From Bacillota bacterium (GTDB lineage: Bacteria; Bacillota; Clostridia; Christensenellales; CAG-138), in the NCBI GenBank assembly GCA_023461495.1, contig JAEYLA010000053.1, forward strand, positions 1 through 6,336: a DNA stretch of 6,336 nt. The letters run 5' to 3'. Position numbers and translations under genes: made by a program. Position 1 is the stretch's first letter; each line of letters opens with the position of its first letter. A model generated the notes under the pieces. That model was not told the origin of the DNA and made no database searches. It was given only the letters and a program-made list of their open reading frames with translations. Shown here piece by piece: positions 6,028-6,336 of the stretch.

Positions 6028-6336
6028 CTACTGTTCCACACGGTTGCGTCCGCCTTCCTTCGCGCGGTAAAGATTTTCATCCGCACGTGAAATCAGCTTC
6101 TCCACTGTATCGGCGCCGTGCCGGAACACGGAAACGCCGCCGCTTACCGTAATGCGGACATCCGCTTCCCCAAACCAGGTCAGATGCTCCGTCTTATTCC
6201 GGATACGATCGGCAATCGCGTGCGCTTCCTCCAGCGGCGTATAGGGCAGAATGATTAAGAATTCCTCGCCGCCATAACGGCCAACAACATCCGTATGCCG
6301 GACGCTTTCCGAAAGACATTGCGCAAACCGGATCAG
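6028..6336 (-). CDS. GGDEF-domain protein (diguanylate cyclase), C-terminal part only
   Basis: The last 102 residues of a protein ending in a GGDEF domain, which joins two GTP to make cyclic di-GMP, a second messenger for surface growth and motility. Seen, numbered within the fragment: RHTD at 13-16, the inhibitory I-site RxxD; five residues later GGEEF at 22-26, the catalytic loop, within GRYGGEEFLIILP; ITVSGGVSV in the central strand; RADENLYRAKEGGRNRV near the C-terminus, the usual domain ending. Both signature sites are intact, so the enzyme is predicted active and product-inhibited. The start and any sensor or membrane part lie outside the window, so the input signal is unknown. The stop (TAG at 6030-6028) is 28 nt before the valS -35 box. 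I see no terminator between, so its transcript may run into the T-box leader. Confidence 0.94.
   Translation of the reverse strand: MIRFAQCLSESVRHTDVVGRYGGEEFLIILPYTPLEEAHAIADRIRNKTEHLTWFGEADVRITVSGGVSVFRHGADTVEKLISRADENLYRAKEGGRNRVEQ

Overview
The window looks like chromosome from a low- to mid-GC Gram-positive bacterium, most likely a member of Clostridia. Four things point there: a tRNA-sensing T-box leader on a valine aminoacyl-tRNA synthetase gene, strong AGGAGG-type ribosome binding sites, an IscR-like Rrf2 regulator directly ahead of a NifS-type cysteine desulfurase, and a Rrf2 cysteine cluster of Gram-positive type (CxxRxxW instead of CxxHxxW). The species cannot be named from this sequence. 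Every supported gene lies on the minus strand, so transcription runs from high to low coordinates.

In transcription order: (1) 6336-6028 is the C-terminal part of a GGDEF diguanylate cyclase with an intact active site and inhibitory site. (2) 5999-5678 holds a strong promoter and a complete T-box riboswitch. It has an AG bulge, a GUC valine specifier, a Stem III hairpin and mutually exclusive antiterminator and terminator. (3) 5677-3047 is valS. (4) 3046-2820 holds an 18-bp tandem duplication, the valS terminator, the glyA promoter and a short structured leader. (5) 2819-1581 is glyA. (6) 1580-1390 holds the glyA terminator, then the promoter and a probable autoregulatory operator of the next operon. 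(7) 1389-943 is an iscR-like regulator. (8) 959-1 is a nifS-type cysteine desulfurase that overlaps iscR and is cut by the window edge just before the expected catalytic cysteine loop.

These appear to be separately controlled transcription units. valS answers to uncharged tRNA-Val through transcription attenuation. glyA (one-carbon and glycine supply) has its own promoter. iscR-nifS is a two-gene or longer Fe-S/sulfur-transfer operon, probably repressed by its own first product. The GGDEF gene is unrelated signalling (c-di-GMP).

I found no mobile element, CRISPR array, rRNA, tRNA or phage gene. Most of the window is housekeeping DNA. The points most worth checking are the iscR operator and its altered cluster ligands, the duplication behind valS, and the glyA leader. 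I see no evidence for an undescribed multi-gene system.
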